Of a DNA stretch of 34,849 nucleotides, positions 1 through 6,957 are shown piece by piece. Source of the DNA: Kiritimatiellales bacterium (GTDB lineage Bacteria > Verrucomicrobiota > Kiritimatiellia > Kiritimatiellales > Pontiellaceae); assembly GCA_003230915.1 (NCBI GenBank), contig QIHI01000057.1, positions 1-34,849 on the forward strand, in the 5' to 3' direction. Under the pieces are notes generated by a model. That model made no database searches. It had not been told where the DNA came from and saw only the letters and a program-made list of their open reading frames with translations. The stretch's first letter is position 1. Each line of letters begins with the position of its first letter. A program made the position numbers and the translations under genes.

Positions 1-2
1 CC

Positions 3-842
3 GACTTTTTTATGCCGATCGTTGATGATCCTTTTACCTTTGGGCGCATTGCCGCCACCAACGCGCTGAGTGATATCTATGCGATGGGCGGTCAACCGTT
101 GATGGCGATCTCGATCTTTGGCTGGCCGATCAAGAAGCTGTCCGACGAGGTAGCGCGGCAGGTGATTGATGGCGGACGAGCCGTGTGCGACGATGCCGGA
201 ATTCCGCTGGCAGGCGGACATTCGATTGACTCGCCGGAACCGATCTTTGGATTGGCGGTGACGGGACTGGTCGACAATAAAAATCTCAAACAAAATAATA
301 CCGCTGAACCGGACTGCGAAATCTTTCTGACTAAACCGCTCGGCATCGGCATCCTCTCCACCGCGCAGAAAATGGGCGTGATCGAGTCGGGTCACATCGA
401 CGCATCCATCGAAGCCATGTGTACCCTTAATAAAATCGGAGCGGAAATCGCAAAGCTCGACGGCGTGGTGGCACTCACGGACGTGACCGGCTTCGGTTTG
501 CTTGGGCATCTGGGCGAAATCTGCGACGGAAGCGATATCTCTGCCACCATCCAGTACAACTGCATACCCAAACTCCCGAATGTTGAAAAGTATATCGAAC
601 TCGGCTGCATCCCCGGTGGGAATAAAAATAACTTTGCGAGTTATGGCCATACGCTTGGTGAAATGACCGACGAGCAACAGCTTCTTTTATGCGATCCGCA
701 GACCTCCGGTGGCTTGCTGAGCATCGTGCGTAAGGATGCTCTCACCGAATTCCTCGCCCTAACCGCCGAAGCCGGACTCACGCTGAAATCCATCGGCCAG
801 ACTCGCCCACGCGGTGAAAAATTGATCGAGATCGAAGGCTAG
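3..842 (+). CDS. selD: Selenide, water dikinase (selenophosphate synthetase), 5' end outside window
   Basis: Makes selenophosphate from selenide and ATP, the activated selenium donor for 2-selenouridine in tRNA and for selenocysteine. The reading frame is open to the left edge (codons D-F-F before the first internal ATG at 12), so the N-terminus with the catalytic Cys/Sec and Lys region is outside the window; 279 residues are visible. Family hallmarks are the TPIVDDPF-type stretch followed by [12 protein letters not shown] (here [12 protein letters not shown]), the metal/nucleotide-binding [11 protein letters not shown] segment, [10 protein letters not shown], and the late DPQTSGGLL motif. 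The stop codon is directly followed by the selU ATG, so the two genes are surely co-transcribed and probably translationally coupled. Whether the missing catalytic residue is Cys or Sec cannot be seen here. Confidence 0.97.
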   Translation, partial: DFFMPIVDDPFTFGRIAATNALSDIYAMGGQPLMAISIFGWPIKKLSDEVARQVIDGGRAVCDDAGIPLAGGHSIDSPEPIFGLAVTGLVDNKNLKQNNTAEPDCEIFLTKPLGIGILSTAQKMGVIESGHIDASIEAMCTLNKIGAEIAKLDGVVALTDVTGFGLLGHLGEICDGSDISATIQYNCIPKLPNVEKYIELGCIPGGNKNNFASYGHTLGEMTDEQQLLLCDPQTSGGLLSIVRKDALTEFLALTAEAGLTLKSIGQTRPRGEKLIEIEG

Positions 843-1925
843 ATGGAACGATCCACCACCAACAGCTTCCGGCAAATCGTGCTCGATGATGTTCCGCTGA
901 TCGACGTGCGAGCACCCATTGAATTTGAGCGCGGCGCATTTCCAACCGCCATCAATCTTCCATTGATGAATAACGCAGAGCGGCATCTCGTCGGCATTTG
1001 CTATCAGGAAAAAGGTAACGCCGAAGCGGTTAAGCTGGGGCATGAGCTGGTACACGGGAGCGTAAAGCAGAAGCGTATCGCCGCTTGGGTAGAGCAGCTC
1101 GAACGGCGTCCCGATAGTATGCTCTACTGCTTTCGCGGCGGATTACGCTCCAACATTAGCCTGCAGTGGATCGCCGAAGAACTCGGCACGGTTATCCCGC
1201 GCTTGGAAGGGGGCTACAAAGCCTTTCGTAACTATCTATACGACCAGCTTGAACCGACCAAGCAAAGTGCCATTCCAGTCATTCTCGGCGGTCGCACCGG
1301 CACCGGTAAAACCATGCTGCTCCAAAAGCTGGAAAACGCAATCGACCTCGAAGCGATCGCTAACCACCGCGGCTCCTCCTTCGGGCGTTTTACCACGCCG
1401 CAACCCAGCCCCATCGATTTTGAAAACCACTTAGCATGGTCACTCATCCAACATGCCGGCGCCGGATACCCGCATTTGGTTCTCGAAGACGAGGGTCGGA
1501 ATATTGGCGACCGCTATCTGCCGCCACCGCTGGTCGAACACTTCCGAAAATCTGACCTCGTCGTGCTTGAGCGATCAATGGAGGAGCGCATTCAAATCAC
1601 CTTTGATGAATATATCACCGCCGCGCAATCCGAATACAACACGACCTACGGCGCGGACGACGGCCCGCGACAATGGCTGGCCTACATGAACAACTGCATC
1701 GATCGCATCCGCAAGCGGCTCGGCGGCCTGCGCCACCAACAAATCAAACAGCTCCTCCACGCCGCCCACGAAAGCGGCGAACTCGAACAACATAAGGAAT
1801 GGATCGAACAACTTTTAAGCGACTACTACGACCCGATGTATGACTACCAGATCCAGAAGAAGCAGGATGCCATCGTCTTCAAAGGGAATGCCGACGAAGT
1901 GCTGGATTATCTGCAGACCCTTTAA
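843..1925 (+). CDS. selU: tRNA 2-selenouridine synthase (rhodanese-P-loop protein)
   Basis: Replaces sulfur by selenium at the wobble 2-thiouridine of certain tRNAs (Lys, Glu, Gln), via a geranylated intermediate, using selenophosphate; also called MnmH or YbbB. The 360-residue protein has an N-terminal rhodanese domain (DVRAPIEFERGAFPTAINLP near residues 21-40) with active-site Cys96 in YCFRGGLRS, then a P-loop GGRTGTGKT at about 149-157. Domain order and length match the family. The ATG lies directly after the selD stop, with GAAGG upstream in the selD end as a possible ribosome site. The substrate is supplied by the neighbour SelD, which fits a selenouridine operon. No selA, selB or selC is visible, so selenocysteine use cannot be judged. 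Confidence 0.96.
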   Translation: MERSTTNSFRQIVLDDVPLIDVRAPIEFERGAFPTAINLPLMNNAERHLVGICYQEKGNAEAVKLGHELVHGSVKQKRIAAWVEQLERRPDSMLYCFRGGLRSNISLQWIAEELGTVIPRLEGGYKAFRNYLYDQLEPTKQSAIPVILGGRTGTGKTMLLQKLENAIDLEAIANHRGSSFGRFTTPQPSPIDFENHLAWSLIQHAGAGYPHLVLEDEGRNIGDRYLPPPLVEHFRKSDLVVLERSMEERIQITFDEYITAAQSEYNTTYGADDGPRQWLAYMNNCIDRIRKRLGGLRHQQIKQLLHAAHESGELEQHKEWIEQLLSDYYDPMYDYQIQKKQDAIVFKGNADEVLDYLQTL

Positions 1926-2018
1926 GCCGGAAGGGCTCTGACTCTGGAAACGAAACTTGCAGACCAAAACGGATGGATCAACTCCATTTTCTTAGATTCA
2001 TTGGCTAACCCATTCTAC

Positions 2019-2037
2019 CAAGAAATTTCTTGTTTTT
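2019..2037 (+). terminator. Weak hairpin plus T-run after selU
   Basis: A perfect 14-base AT-rich palindrome (CAAGAAATTTCTTG, 2019-2032) is followed by five T residues, about 95 bp after the selU stop. It has the shape of an intrinsic terminator, but the stem is short and weak, so it may only attenuate or be chance. Confidence 0.3.
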
Positions 2038-2067
2038 CCACATCCTCGTCCGTGCTATATACGCTGT

Positions 2068-2718
2068 ATGGAATTTGCACTGACCAAACCTCATCTCGGG
2101 AAGCGGCTAACTTGGCGCGGCCGACTTTTAGTGGTCCTCCTGATCGTAGGTGCCGCCTTCATTTTTCTAATCAACCTCTATTCCTTCCTCGCTCCCGAAC
2201 AGCCGCCGCACCAAGGCCTGATGGTGGTCGAAGGCTGGATCCACGACTTCGCCCTCGACGAGGCGGTGGTTCTCTATAAAACGGGAAACTACTCGAAAAT
2301 CATCTGCACCGGTGTCCCCATCGAAACGGGAAGCTACATCCAGCAATTTAAATCTTACCCCGAAATGACCGCCAACCGGCTACGCAAGCTCGGCATTCCC
2401 AACGCGGAAATTATCGTAACGGTTGTCGACGAAACCAAAAAAGATCGCACTTACCTTGCCGCCCTCGCTTTAAGGCAAAGCTTCATGACCTACAACATTC
2501 AGGAAACCGACATCCACCTCGTCACCGTGGGCGCCCACGGCCGCCGTAGCCGCATGCTGTTTAAAAAGGCGCTCGGATCAGACTATTCCATTGGCGTGAC
2601 CTGCCTCGAAGATTATTCCTACGATTCCGAAAGCTGGTACAAGTGCAGCGAGGGGGTACGATCCGTTCTAGGCGAGTTCATTGCCTACACCTATGCCATA
2701 CTGTTTTTCCACCCTTAG
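2068..2718 (+). CDS. ElyC/SanA/YdcF-family (DUF218) membrane-anchored protein
   Basis: 216 residues. One strong transmembrane segment near residues 19-40 (LLVVLLIVGAAFIFLINLY) is followed by a soluble domain. The VVEGWIHDFALDEAVVLYKTGNYSKIICTG stretch (about residues 51-80) resembles the start of the DUF218 fold found in SanA, ElyC and YdcF, which have been linked to envelope integrity and lipid-carrier or peptidoglycan metabolism; the enzymatic activity of the family is unsettled. The topology suggests a short cytoplasmic N-terminus and a periplasmic domain. No Shine-Dalgarno is obvious before the ATG. The stop is one base before the ATG of the GGDEF gene, so the two form a tight pair. The family call is by pattern only and no function is claimed. 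Confidence 0.65.
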   Translation: MEFALTKPHLGKRLTWRGRLLVVLLIVGAAFIFLINLYSFLAPEQPPHQGLMVVEGWIHDFALDEAVVLYKTGNYSKIICTGVPIETGSYIQQFKSYPEMTANRLRKLGIPNAEIIVTVVDETKKDRTYLAALALRQSFMTYNIQETDIHLVTVGAHGRRSRMLFKKALGSDYSIGVTCLEDYSYDSESWYKCSEGVRSVLGEFIAYTYAILFFHP

Positions 2719-2719
2719 G

Positions 2720-3211
2720 ATGAGCCACACCGAAACCAACCTCCCTCTCTGGCTCGCCTTTCTTTCCCTGAACGAGCAAGCCACCCGCGATGGGCTGACT
2801 GGCCTATACAACCGCCGCTACTTCGAAGAAACCCTCGCTGACCACATCGAATCCTCCACTCGCTATGATCGCGAACTCAGCCTTGTCCTCTTCGACCTCG
2901 ACCACTTCAAGCAGATCAACGATACCCACGGCCATGCTGCTGGCGATGAGGCCTTGCGGAAATTCGCCAATCTTCTGCGAGAAACCGCCCGAAAAGCCGA
3001 TATTGTCTGTCGCTACGGCGGTGACGAGTTTACCGTAATTCTCCCAGAAACCGGACGGGCCAACGCACAAAAATTTATACTCCGGGTTTTATCTGCAGAC
3101 CTTTCCGCCACCGCTGGCATCGCCGCCCTACCCTGCGAAAATCTCGTGGCCGCCGCCGATGCCGATCTGCTGGCTAAAAAAAGAGAATCCCGGCAACCGC
3201 CGATCCAATGA
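2720..3211 (+). CDS. Compact stand-alone GGDEF (diguanylate cyclase) protein
   Basis: Predicted to make cyclic-di-GMP from two GTP. At 163 residues it is almost only the catalytic domain: DGLTGLYNRR (24-33), the FDLDHFKQIND metal/substrate segment (58-68), HGHAAGDEAL, then the intact signature RYGGDEF with GGDEF at 100-104. An RxxD allosteric inhibitory-site pattern (RKAD, 91-94) sits exactly five residues before GGDEF. No PAS, GAF, receiver or transmembrane sensor is attached. The segment between GGDEF and the TAGIAALP strand is about ten residues shorter than usual, and the terminal ADxALYxAK motif is reduced to ADADLLAKK. The start at 2720 is chosen because it lies one base after the upstream stop; an in-frame ATG at 2681 would overlap that gene. 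The last 38 bp overlap the chromate transporter gene on the other strand. Confidence 0.85.
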   Translation: MSHTETNLPLWLAFLSLNEQATRDGLTGLYNRRYFEETLADHIESSTRYDRELSLVLFDLDHFKQINDTHGHAAGDEALRKFANLLRETARKADIVCRYGGDEFTVILPETGRANAQKFILRVLSADLSATAGIAALPCENLVAAADADLLAKKRESRQPPIQ

Positions 3212-3692
3212 CCAAAAAAACGGGATGAAGCTTCCATCGTGCAATCAGCACGCAGCAGATCCCGGTCATGCCCGCCGACACCCAATTGACAATCGAGACG
3301 GAACCAATCTGCCATGCCGCCGCTGCAATCAATCCGACCACGGCCGGCCGTAGACCGCGAAAGAGTGCCTGTGTGGTGGATCGCTCGTAGAAGCGGATAA
3401 AGAAAAAGGCGAATAGGATAATTAGACTAGCTCCCGGCAATACCACGGCAAGCGTCGCCACGAATGCGCCGGGTACATCGCCGACTTGATACCCGACGAA
3501 GGTAGCCATGTTAATGGCGATTGGCCCAGGTGTACTCTGTGAAATGGCAATCAGATCCACGAACCGCTCGGTCGTCATCCAGCCGCGCCGTTCCACTTCC
3601 TGTTGGAGAAAGGAGAGCACGGCGTATCCCCCGCCAAAGCTAAACAGCCCAATGGTGAAAAAGGAAATAAAGAGATCAATCAGCGCGCTCAT
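3174..3692 (-). CDS. chrA: Chromate transporter, short form, second subunit
   Basis: 172-residue half-size member of the CHR superfamily of inner-membrane transporters; paired short proteins of this kind export chromate in studied cases, but many family members have other or unknown anions. It begins SALIDLFISFF, then FSFGGGYAVLSFL, the canonical AISQSTPGPIAINMATFVGY motif, and hydrophobic segments to the C-terminus. The ATG at 3692 follows a good AAAGGAGG ribosome site and overlaps the stop of the first half gene by four bases (ATGA), so translation is coupled and a heterodimer is expected. A longer in-frame start at 3911 is rejected because it would run through that gene. The 3' end overlaps the GGDEF gene by 38 bp, tail to tail. 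Confidence 0.9.
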   Translation of the reverse strand: MSALIDLFISFFTIGLFSFGGGYAVLSFLQQEVERRGWMTTERFVDLIAISQSTPGPIAINMATFVGYQVGDVPGAFVATLAVVLPGASLIILFAFFFIRFYERSTTQALFRGLRPAVVGLIAAAAWQIGSVSIVNWVSAGMTGICCVLIARWKLHPVFLVIGSAVAGILFF

Positions 3693-4246
3693 GCCTTTGC
3701 CTCCTTTCGAAAGAGGATCAGACCGAGCAGCGCACCCGTGACGATCAGCAGCATCGGCGACCCATGCAATCCTGCAATCGCTAAAAACGAGCCAACCGCA
3801 ATCGCCGCCTTCGTTGGAGTAGTGACCGACTTCTTTCCAACCTCCCACACTGCCATGCCAACCATGGCCACCACGGCGGTGCGAATTCCTAAAAAAGCCT
3901 TTTGTACCCATACATGATCCAGGTATTGGACAAAGAATGCCGCAATAAGAAGAATCACCACCAATGAAGGTGCAGCCATTCCAGCCGCGGCGGCGATAGC
4001 TCCGGGTAACCCATGTTTACGGTAGCCAACCAACGTCGAGGTATTCATCGAAATAATTCCGGGAATCGCTTGGCCGAGAGCATAGTAGTCGACCAACTCT
4101 TCGTCGGAGATCCAGCCTTTCGCATCGACCAGCTCGCGCTTGAGCATCGGGAACATGACGTATCCGCCGCCGATAGTGATGGCGCTCACCCGCGCAAAAA
4201 CGAAAAAAAGCTCCGATAGTCTCGGTCTATCCGATGTTTTAGCCAT
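3689..4246 (-). CDS. chrA: Chromate transporter, short form, first subunit
   Basis: 185-residue partner of the next gene, with the same CHR fold: RLSELFFVFARVSAITIGGGYVMFPML at the N-terminus, then ALGQAIPGIISMNTSTLVGY where the usual PGP motif reads PGI, then several hydrophobic helices, including one near 92-108 and another at the C-terminal end before RKEAKA. The two halves differ clearly, so they are not a recent duplicate; this fits the known antiparallel two-subunit short CHR systems. AAAAGG seven bases before the ATG is a plausible ribosome site. It begins 27 bp after serA on the same strand and may be in the same transcript, although no functional link to serine synthesis is apparent. 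Confidence 0.9.
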   Translation of the reverse strand: MAKTSDRPRLSELFFVFARVSAITIGGGYVMFPMLKRELVDAKGWISDEELVDYYALGQAIPGIISMNTSTLVGYRKHGLPGAIAAAAGMAAPSLVVILLIAAFFVQYLDHVWVQKAFLGIRTAVVAMVGMAVWEVGKKSVTTPTKAAIAVGSFLAIAGLHGSPMLLIVTGALLGLILFRKEAKA

Positions 4247-4273
4247 GGGCGCCTTTTCAGTTTTTTGGAGGTG

Positions 4274-5851
4274 TTAGAAGTTCACGCACGATGCATGCAG
4301 GGCATCGATCTGTACGGCGATTTTATCGACGATCTCGCAGTCGATCTTCTGGTTGACCTTCATCAATGCGAGCGAAAACTCACCGGATGGGTCGTGTGGG
4401 TTGCGCATGTCATCGATGTTGATTCCCGCCTTGGCCAACGCATTTCCGATGACACCGATAACGCCTGGACGGTCTTTATAAATAAAGAGCGCGGCGGCCC
4501 CGACGGGTTCGAAGTAGAGCTTTTCGAAATCGTTGATGCGCGAAATCATCATATTACCTTCCGTCACAGTACCCCGTACGCTGATGCGCTGGAAGTGCGC
4601 CGCATCGACCGAGGTGGTCACGTCGACCGTCATGGAATTTTCATAGCCCTTTGAGGTATCGATTTCGCGATTAAAGTATTCCACCCCCATTTCCTTGAGA
4701 TAGGCCAACGCCGCATCGAACCCTTGTGTCCGATCAAATTCATCGCTCAGTGCGGCAACGATCTGGACGAGTAGCCAGTCGGCGTAGGGCTTAAGGTTGC
4801 CGTAGAAACTGGTTTCGATCAGTTTCATCTTCTTTTGCTCTCCAGCGATGCTACGGCACAGGTGCGCCAGCATGAAGGCCAGCTCGCTATAAGCGCGGTC
4901 GAGTCCTTCGGGAATATCGCGGTTCACGACATAGGAGGCAATGCCCTTATCGTCATAGTCGATCAGTTGCGAGGCGGAGCGGGATGCCGCATTAAAATTA
5001 GCCTCGGCCGTGTTCGCACCAAGGTGCGGTACCATGATGTCCGCGATATCGACCACCGACTTGTCACCGGCAGCGTCCTTGGCATAAACGTCGTTCAGGA
5101 AGCGCAACCCCTTTTCCGCCTTAAGCTCCCGCAAGTCGTCTTCGTTGATGATTCCGGCACGGGCGCAGTTGATCAGTGTTGCCCCATTCTTCATGCGGGT
5201 GAGCAACGACTTATTAATGATGCCGCGCGTTTCTTCGTTTTCAGGCATGTGTAGCGAGACATAGTCGCACTTCTCAAAAATCTCTGCGAGGTCGGCGGAG
5301 TCCGCACCCAGCTCTTTGGCACGCTCGGCGGAGAGGAAGGGGTCGTAGGCCAGCACATGAACATCGAACCCGGACAGGCGCCGAGCCACCAACTGGCCGA
5401 TGGCACCGAAGCCAACGATGCCGACCGTCTTCCCCGTGATTTCCTTGCCCATGAAGTTTTTCTTTTCCCACTTGCCGGCGCGGGTGGAAGCATCGGATGG
5501 GATCACGTGGCGAGCGTCGGCAAGCATCAAGGCAATGACCTCCTCGGCGACGGCATTGGCGTTGGCCCCCGGTGTATTCATTACGTCGATGCCCTTGGCG
5601 CGGGCGTATTTCGTATCGATCGTGTTGTAGCCCGCACCGGCGCGAATCACCACTTTAAGCGAGGGCATGGCATCGATGATCTCCGGTGTCACTTTTTCGG
5701 AACGCACCAGCAACGCATAGGCATCGGAATGTTGAACGGCCAAACTCCCAAAATCCGTAGCATCGTCCTGCACGACTTCATACTTGCCGTGGTTCATCAG
5801 CATTTCTCGGGCTACCGCATTCAACTTCGTCGGAATCAGCACCTTTTTCAT
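4274..5851 (-). CDS. serA: D-3-phosphoglycerate dehydrogenase
   Basis: First step of phosphorylated serine synthesis: 3-phosphoglycerate plus NAD to 3-phosphohydroxypyruvate. 525 residues, the long (type I) form: substrate-binding half, Rossmann motif GIVGFGAIG near 145-152, catalytic Arg in NCARAG (about 231), catalytic His in PHLGANTAEA (about 276), an intervening domain, and a C-terminal ACT domain (LFIYKDRPGVIGVIGNAL, about 455-472) that often senses serine. The usual catalytic Glu of the DVFxxEP motif appears as Asp (DVYAKD, about residue 259), a conservative change. Two adjacent ATGs occur (5854 and 5851); GAGG lies two bases before the first and five before the second, so the second is preferred. 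No other serine gene is nearby. Confidence 0.94.
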   Translation of the reverse strand: MKKVLIPTKLNAVAREMLMNHGKYEVVQDDATDFGSLAVQHSDAYALLVRSEKVTPEIIDAMPSLKVVIRAGAGYNTIDTKYARAKGIDVMNTPGANANAVAEEVIALMLADARHVIPSDASTRAGKWEKKNFMGKEITGKTVGIVGFGAIGQLVARRLSGFDVHVLAYDPFLSAERAKELGADSADLAEIFEKCDYVSLHMPENEETRGIINKSLLTRMKNGATLINCARAGIINEDDLRELKAEKGLRFLNDVYAKDAAGDKSVVDIADIMVPHLGANTAEANFNAASRSASQLIDYDDKGIASYVVNRDIPEGLDRAYSELAFMLAHLCRSIAGEQKKMKLIETSFYGNLKPYADWLLVQIVAALSDEFDRTQGFDAALAYLKEMGVEYFNREIDTSKGYENSMTVDVTTSVDAAHFQRISVRGTVTEGNMMISRINDFEKLYFEPVGAAALFIYKDRPGVIGVIGNALAKAGINIDDMRNPHDPSGEFSLALMKVNQKIDCEIVDKIAVQIDALHASCVNF

Positions 5852-5975
5852 CATATCCTCGTTCAGTATAGGATTGAAAATTGGCGGCCACACTAAGCAC
5901 GCCAAGGTTAGGAATCAAGCTTTGACAAATCCAATTTTTCTGGGAGAGTCGCCCTTTCTGAATTCGGACGAAAAT

Positions 5976-6485
5976 ATGACGCGAAGCACCCATCTTTTTA
6001 GCGGTTTTGCAACCCTCCTTTTGTTGACCGGTTGCATGGGCTACCAGCTCGGCGGAAGCCGCCCCGAAGGCCTTGAAACCGTGTATATGTCTCCCGTTGT
6101 CAACCAAACCACCGAATCCGCAATCGAGCTACAGGTCACCCATGCCTTGCGGCAACGGATCCAATTCGACGGACGGCTCAAGTTGGAGAACAGCGCCGAA
6201 ATTTCCGATTCCATTATGGAAGTGACCCTCACCGACTATTCCCTCCGTGCCATTTCCTTCCGCGATGATCTCAAAACTACCGCCGAACAATACCGCCTAC
6301 GCGTCACCGGCGTCGCCACACTAGTCGATGCCAAGACGGGCGAGATCCTCTCGGAATCAAAAACCTACGGCGAGGCCCGCTTCCTCTTCGAGTCTGATCT
6401 CACCACCTCCAAACGCGACGCCCTACCTACCGCCGCACAAGAACTCGCCAAGTTTATGGTCGATGATCTGATCGAGCGGTGGTAG
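5976..6485 (+). CDS. lptE: LptE-like outer-membrane lipoprotein
   Basis: 169 residues with a lipoprotein signal: a short basic start, a hydrophobic core, and the lipobox LLTGC with the lipidated Cys at about residue 20. The mature part (GYQLGGSRPEGLETVYMSPVVNQT, then ALRQRI and later LRVTGVATLVDAKTGEILSES) matches the LptE/RlpB pattern; LptE plugs LptD and helps insert lipopolysaccharide at the outer leaflet. LptD is not in the window. The frame is open further upstream to 5784, but the ATG at 5976 alone gives a signal peptide at the N-terminus. A perfect TTGACA lies 54 bp upstream (5922-5927) without a good -10. The gene ends at a two-way terminator shared with rpsT. Function is inferred from pattern, since LptE sequences diverge strongly. 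Confidence 0.75.
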   Translation: MTRSTHLFSGFATLLLLTGCMGYQLGGSRPEGLETVYMSPVVNQTTESAIELQVTHALRQRIQFDGRLKLENSAEISDSIMEVTLTDYSLRAISFRDDLKTTAEQYRLRVTGVATLVDAKTGEILSESKTYGEARFLFESDLTTSKRDALPTAAQELAKFMVDDLIERW

Positions 6486-6530
6486 CCCTTCCCATTCAAA
6501 ACAACAACACCCCCGCAGCACGTATACACA

Positions 6531-6558
6531 AAAAAGCCCGCTCAATGGCGGGCTTTTT
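6531..6558. terminator. Two-way intrinsic terminator between lptE and rpsT
   Basis: AAAAAGCCCGC (6531-6541) pairs perfectly with GCGGGCTTTTT (6548-6558) around a six-base loop. The stem is GC-rich with an A-run on one side and a T-run on the other, so it can terminate both lptE transcripts (+) and rpsT transcripts (-), whose stop is 24 bp away. Confidence 0.93.
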
Positions 6559-6581
6559 CCATTTCCGTATGTCGAATCGAC

Positions 6582-6848
6582 TTAGGAAGCAATCTTGCGC
6601 AGATTGTTCGCGGCATTAGTTTTGCGGCGAATCGCAGTGTTTTTCTTGATGATTCCACCTTTAGCGGCTTTATCAAGAATAGAGCAGTAGCTACGGAATG
6701 CGACATCACCGGCGGTGGCATCCTTGGCTTCCAAGGTTTCCATCATGATGCGGCGTGCATTCTTAAGCCGTGTGCGAACCTGTAGGCCACGGACACGGCG
6801 CACTTCGTTCTGGCGCATTCTCTTTTTGGCGCTTTTCAGATTTGGCAT
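6582..6848 (-). CDS. rpsT: 30S ribosomal protein S20
   Basis: 88-residue basic protein that binds 16S rRNA early in 30S assembly. The start PNLKSAKKRMRQNEVRR, the middle RTRLKNARR and the KAAKGGIIKKNTAIRRKT region are typical of S20, and the length is normal. The ATG at 6848 is preceded by GGAG about eleven bases upstream. A near-consensus promoter lies 57-84 bp before the start, so the gene probably has its own transcript, although lepB and lepA lie upstream on the same strand. Transcription ends at the two-way hairpin just downstream. Confidence 0.97.
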   Translation of the reverse strand: MPNLKSAKKRMRQNEVRRVRGLQVRTRLKNARRIMMETLEAKDATAGDVAFRSYCSILDKAAKGGIIKKNTAIRRKTNAANNLRKIAS

Positions 6849-6904
6849 GGCAAATTAACTCCGTTTAATCAAATTAGTTTCCAATGGGTGGAAAAGAAGG
6901 TCGG

Positions 6905-6932
6905 ATAATAGCGGGGGCGGATATGAAGTCAA
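6905..6932 (-). promoter_or_regulatory. Sigma-70-type promoter for rpsT
   Basis: On the minus strand TTGACT (6932-6927) and TATTAT (6910-6905) are separated by 16 bp. Each hexamer matches the consensus at five of six positions. The expected start site is about 50 bp upstream of the rpsT ATG, inside the 109-bp lepB-rpsT gap. Confidence 0.75.
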
Positions 6933-6957
6933 CCCGCAAATTTCCTCTTTTTCTACC

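Noticed and set aside
2681-2719. Upstream in-frame ATG for the GGDEF gene
   Set aside because: It lies inside the preceding gene; the ATG one base after that gene's stop gives a compact pair and a normal domain start.
5922-5927. Perfect TTGACA upstream of lptE
   Set aside because: No acceptable -10 hexamer at 15-19 bp, so no promoter is claimed.
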